Shown piece by piece: positions 4,567 to 7,460 of a stretch of 7,460 nt of DNA. Origin of the DNA: Bryobacteraceae bacterium (GTDB lineage Bacteria; Acidobacteriota; Terriglobia; Bryobacterales; Bryobacteraceae). Made by a program: the position numbers and the translations under genes. Below the pieces are notes generated by a model. It was not told where the DNA came from. It was given only the letters and a program-made list of their open reading frames with translations, and searched no databases. Position 1 is the first letter of the stretch; each line of letters opens with the position of its first letter. The stretch lies in assembly GCA_947456995.1 (NCBI GenBank), contig CANGVB010000167.1:1-7460 (forward strand). The letters are read 5' to 3'.

Positions 4567-7460
4567 ATGATTCGCATTAACGAGCTGGCCAGGGAGCTTG
4601 AAGTCAAGCCAAAGGCAATTCTGGACCTGCTGCCTGATTTGGGAGTTTCGGAAAAAAAGACGCATTCGAGTTCCATCGAAGCGGACGTCGCTGTGATCGT
4701 CAAGCAGAAGTTGCTCGACGAGGCTGCAGCCCATGGTTCAAAGAAAAGTCGTGGAGGCAAGGCCCAGGGTGAAGACGATTCTTCTGGCCACGACGATCAT
4801 TCGAGCGACCACGAAGCGCATGCCGAACCTGCGCAACAGCAGTTGAGTCTGCTGGATGCTGCTCCCGTAGCAGCGCCGCCGGTGATAAAGGAAGCGCCTC
4901 CCAAGGCCGCCCCTGCACCCGCAGTTGTGCCGCCTCCTGTAGCCGCTGCCCCTGTGGCACCTGCTGCCCCAGAGCCGGTTAAGCCGCAGCCACTGGCACC
5001 GCCGCTTCGTTCACCTCTGATGCCACCATTGGCAGGAAACGCTGCTAAGGGCGCACCTTCGATGCCAATCCGGCCTGCGTTCACTCCCGCTCCCACTATT
5101 GTTGCCCCCGCACCGGTGACGGCACCGCCAACGCCTGTAGCTGCAACTCCAGTAATGCCTCCTGTGCCTGCAAGCCCAGTGCCGGCCGCCCCCATTCCGG
5201 CAGCCCCAGTTCCGGCCAGCCCAGCACCGGCTCCGCCTGTGCCTTCTTCGCCCATGCCTTCTGCACCCATGCAGCAAGCTCCGGCAATGCAAGTTGCTCC
5301 TGGCCCCGCTGTACCTGCGCCGCCCCGGCCTCCAGCACCGCGTCCCGGCTCTGTGATGCCTGCTGCCCAGATTGCTCCTGGCACTCCGCTTCGCGCTGCT
5401 CCGCAGCCTCCCCGCCCACCGCAGGGAATTCCGCTTGCTCCGCGGCCTGGTCAAATTATTCCGCCACAGCGCAGCGCCGCTGCTCCTGGCGCGCCCTCAG
5501 CACCCGCTGCAGCGACAACCGGTGCTCCCGGAATGCCGATGCCGCGCCCACAGGCCAATCAGCCGCTGGCTGGCAATCGCGCCGGGGTAACTCCTGGTGC
5601 GCCTTCGATGCCGCGGCCTCCGCAGCAAAGCCGTCCGCCCCTGCAAGGTAGCGGACAGAGCTTCAGCCCTGCCAAGCCGCAAACCAGCCGGCCGATCGTT
5701 CCTCCAGATCCAAAGCTCGCCGAGCGGATCGCTCAGTCTCAAGCCCGTCAGCAGCAGCCCGCTATGGGCACTCGCCCGGGCGCTCCTCTTCGTCCGCCTG
5801 GCCCTGCCATGCCGGGCCGTCCTCAGCCGCCTCGGGCTATGCCCGGTGCCGCACAATCGCGTGGTCCCGGTGCTCCCGGTGGTTACGCCGGTGGCGGTGG
5901 TGGTTATGCCGGTGGTGGTTACAATGCAGGCCGTCCGCCATTGCGCACGGGTAAGCATCCAACTTCGCCCACTCCGCTGCGTCCTGAAGCTTCAGTGCTT
6001 CCGTCTACCGAACCCGGTCGTCGTCACGCAGTTAAGCCAACCAAGTCTAAAGAACAGATCCGGCGCGAGAAAGAACTCGAGCAGGAGGGTAAACTCCTCT
6101 TCGCCCAACGCAAGCGTGAAGAAGAAGTGTCCATGGCGGCCAACAAGGAAATTACGATTTCCGAAGGCATCACCGTCAAGGAACTCTCCGAAAAGCTTGG
6201 CATCCGCACCAATCTCGTTATCAAGAAGCTGGTAGAGAAGAAGATCTTCGCCACCATCAATCAGCCGCTCGACGTCAAAATGGCCGAAGAGCTGGCCGCC
6301 AATTTCGGTGCCACCGCTACCCAGATGAGCTTCGAAGAAGAATCCACCTGGGATATCGAAATGGCCGAAGACAACGGCGTGCTCGTTCGTCGTGCACCGG
6401 TTGTCACCGTCATGGGCCACGTTGACCACGGTAAGACTTCGCTTCTCGATGCCATCCGCAGCGCTAACGTCGCCAGCGGTGAAGCCGGCGGCATTACCCA
6501 GCACATCGGTGCTTATGCCGTCACTCATCACGACCGCAAGATTGTCTTCATCGATACCCCGGGTCACGAAGCCTTTACCCGCATGCGTGCCCGCGGTTCG
6601 AAGGTTACCGACATCGTCATTCTCTGCGTAGCCGCAGACGATGGTGTCATGCCTCAAACCATTGAAGCGATCGATCACGCTAAAGCCGCCAACGTGCCGA
6701 TCATTGTTGCCATCAACAAGATCGACAAGCCCGACGCGCAGATCGACCGCATCAAGCAACAGCTCAACGATCGAGGCCTTCTGGCCGAAGATTGGGGTGG
6801 CGATACGGTAATGGTGCCGGTCTCTGCCAAGCAGCGTCTCAACATCGACCTGCTGCTCGAAATGATCCTGCTCACGGCTGACGTGAACGAGTCCAAGCTG
6901 CGCGCGAATCCTTCGCGTCCTGCCCTGGCCACCGTTCTCGAAGCCCAGCTCGACAAGGGCCGCGGTTCTGTGGCGACCGTCCTCGTCCGCAACGGTACAC
7001 TCCGTGTCGGCGACTTCTTCATCTGCGGCTCTGTATTCGGCAAGGTCCGCGCCTTGTTTGACGATTTGGGCCGTCCGGTGAAGGAAGCTGAACCCGCGAC
7101 GCCGGTTGAAGTTCTTGGTCTCGAGCAAATGCCCGAGGTCGGCGACACCTTCCAGGTGGTTACCGATACTTCCAAGGCCAAGCAGATCGTGCTCTATCGC
7201 GAAGCCAAGGCCCGCGATATCGCGATGGCTCGCACTCGCATCAGTCTGGATGCCCTCCATCAGCAGCTTAAGGAAGGCGAGATCAAGGATCTCAACCTCA
7301 TCCTCAAGTCTGACGTGGGTGGCTCTGCTGAAGTGCTGGCCGAAACCCTGCTCAAGCTATCCAACGAAAAGGTTCGCGTGCGTGTTCTGCACACCGGCGT
7401 CGGTGCCATCACCGAAACCGACGTGCTCCTCGCCTCGGCCTCAAATGCCATCATCATCGG
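4567..7460 (+). CDS. infB: Translation initiation factor IF2, N-terminal 964 residues (3' end outside window)
   Basis: IF2 is the GTPase that places initiator fMet-tRNA on the 30S subunit and promotes 50S joining. The frame is open from ATG 4567 to the window edge. Residues 1-50 ([22 protein letters not shown]...) form a first IF2-N module. Residues about 98-457 are a Pro/Ala-rich linker ending in a Gly/Tyr-rich patch. A charged helix ([26 protein letters not shown]) follows. A second IF2-N module spans about 529-580 ([27 protein letters not shown]). The GTPase domain has G1 GHVDHGKT at 617-624, G3 DTPGHEAF at 663-670 and G4 NKID at 717-720, all intact. Domain II ([22 protein letters not shown]...) and the start of domain III ([18 protein letters not shown]) follow. 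The C-terminal fMet-tRNA-binding domain is missing because the window ends. No Shine-Dalgarno is visible before the ATG, but the N-terminus matches the family and a stop lies four codons upstream. Confidence 0.97.
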   Translation, partial: MIRINELARELEVKPKAILDLLPDLGVSEKKTHSSSIEADVAVIVKQKLLDEAAAHGSKKSRGGKAQGEDDSSGHDDHSSDHEAHAEPAQQQLSLLDAAPVAAPPVIKEAPPKAAPAPAVVPPPVAAAPVAPAAPEPVKPQPLAPPLRSPLMPPLAGNAAKGAPSMPIRPAFTPAPTIVAPAPVTAPPTPVAATPVMPPVPASPVPAAPIPAAPVPASPAPAPPVPSSPMPSAPMQQAPAMQVAPGPAVPAPPRPPAPRPGSVMPAAQIAPGTPLRAAPQPPRPPQGIPLAPRPGQIIPPQRSAAAPGAPSAPAAATTGAPGMPMPRPQANQPLAGNRAGVTPGAPSMPRPPQQSRPPLQGSGQSFSPAKPQTSRPIVPPDPKLAERIAQSQARQQQPAMGTRPGAPLRPPGPAMPGRPQPPRAMPGAAQSRGPGAPGGYAGGGGGYAGGGYNAGRPPLRTGKHPTSPTPLRPEASVLPSTEPGRRHAVKPTKSKEQIRREKELEQEGKLLFAQRKREEEVSMAANKEITISEGITVKELSEKLGIRTNLVIKKLVEKKIFATINQPLDVKMAEELAANFGATATQMSFEEESTWDIEMAEDNGVLVRRAPVVTVMGHVDHGKTSLLDAIRSANVASGEAGGITQHIGAYAVTHHDRKIVFIDTPGHEAFTRMRARGSKVTDIVILCVAADDGVMPQTIEAIDHAKAANVPIIVAINKIDKPDAQIDRIKQQLNDRGLLAEDWGGDTVMVPVSAKQRLNIDLLLEMILLTADVNESKLRANPSRPALATVLEAQLDKGRGSVATVLVRNGTLRVGDFFICGSVFGKVRALFDDLGRPVKEAEPATPVEVLGLEQMPEVGDTFQVVTDTSKAKQIVLYREAKARDIAMARTRISLDALHQQLKEGEIKDLNLILKSDVGGSAEVLAETLLKLSNEKVRVRVLHTGVGAITETDVLLASASNAIII
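4858..5940 (+). repeat. Low-complexity Pro/Ala-rich then Gly/Tyr-rich coding tract within infB
   Basis: About 360 codons are dominated by Pro, Ala, Gly, Gln, Arg and Met, with recurrent short patterns such as PAxPxPA and GAPxMPRP. The tract closes with [18 protein letters not shown] (from about 5881). Codons for Pro and Ala vary (CCT, CCG, CCA, CCC), so the tract is maintained at protein level and is not a simple DNA satellite. It is expected to be disordered and to separate the first IF2-N module from the second and the GTPase core. Confidence 0.8.

Noticed and set aside
4797..5384. 195-codon Gly/Ala-rich open frame on the minus strand opposite the infB linker
   Set aside because: Its glycine-rich pattern is just the complement of Pro/Ala codons in the IF2 linker.
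5992..7260. 422-codon open frame on the minus strand opposite infB
   Set aside because: It lies wholly opposite the conserved GTPase core of IF2. It arises because the plus-strand codons rarely produce antisense stops, and its translation shows no recognisable domain.

Overview
The window is a dense, single-strand (+) stretch of a bacterial chromosome. It ends in the conserved translation/transcription cluster rimP-nusA-infB. Base composition is moderately GC-rich, and three of the seven genes appear to use GTG or TTG starts. The long proline/alanine-rich linker in IF2, the absence of ylxR between nusA and infB, and a BshB1-like PIG-L gene nearby suggest Acidobacteriota, perhaps a Bryobacter/Solibacter-type lineage. 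That placement is inference from remembered gene order and protein style; no rRNA is present to confirm it.

Region 1 (1-2370) is a tightly packed run of four genes: the 3' part of a PfkB-family sugar kinase, a rhomboid-family intramembrane serine protease, a PIG-L/BshB1-like deacetylase homologue and the tRNA adenosine deaminase tadA. The gaps are 4 nt, a 10-nt overlap and a 3-nt overlap, so the genes are probably co-transcribed and partly translationally coupled. The PIG-L protein is the oddest gene. It keeps the BshB1-like fold signature, but the catalytic/zinc motif HPDD reads HPGE, and the second motif HPDH reads HPDS. It may be a pseudoenzyme.

Region 2 (2351-2456) is a compact regulatory segment. 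A good sigma-70-type promoter overlaps the end of tadA. It is followed by a textbook intrinsic terminator with a GCAA tetraloop, lying upstream of rimP. No room for another promoter remains between the terminator and rimP, so the terminator must be read through, which is the layout of an attenuator. A 9-bp inverted repeat encloses the terminator, and a further upstream segment could compete for its 3' arm.

Region 3 (2457-7460) holds rimP (30S maturation), nusA (transcription elongation/termination/antitermination factor) and infB (translation initiation factor IF2, running off the right edge). NusA acts on transcription, including at terminators, so a terminator leader in front of its own operon fits autogenous control. 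Between nusA and infB lies a 165-nt gap with no clear gene. It stays open in the nusA frame for 51 codons past the nusA stop, carries small hairpins, and leads to an infB start without a visible Shine-Dalgarno sequence.

No rRNA, tRNA, CRISPR array, insertion sequence or phage gene is seen. The cluster is mostly housekeeping. The best candidates for something new are the degenerate PIG-L enzyme and the rimP leader.
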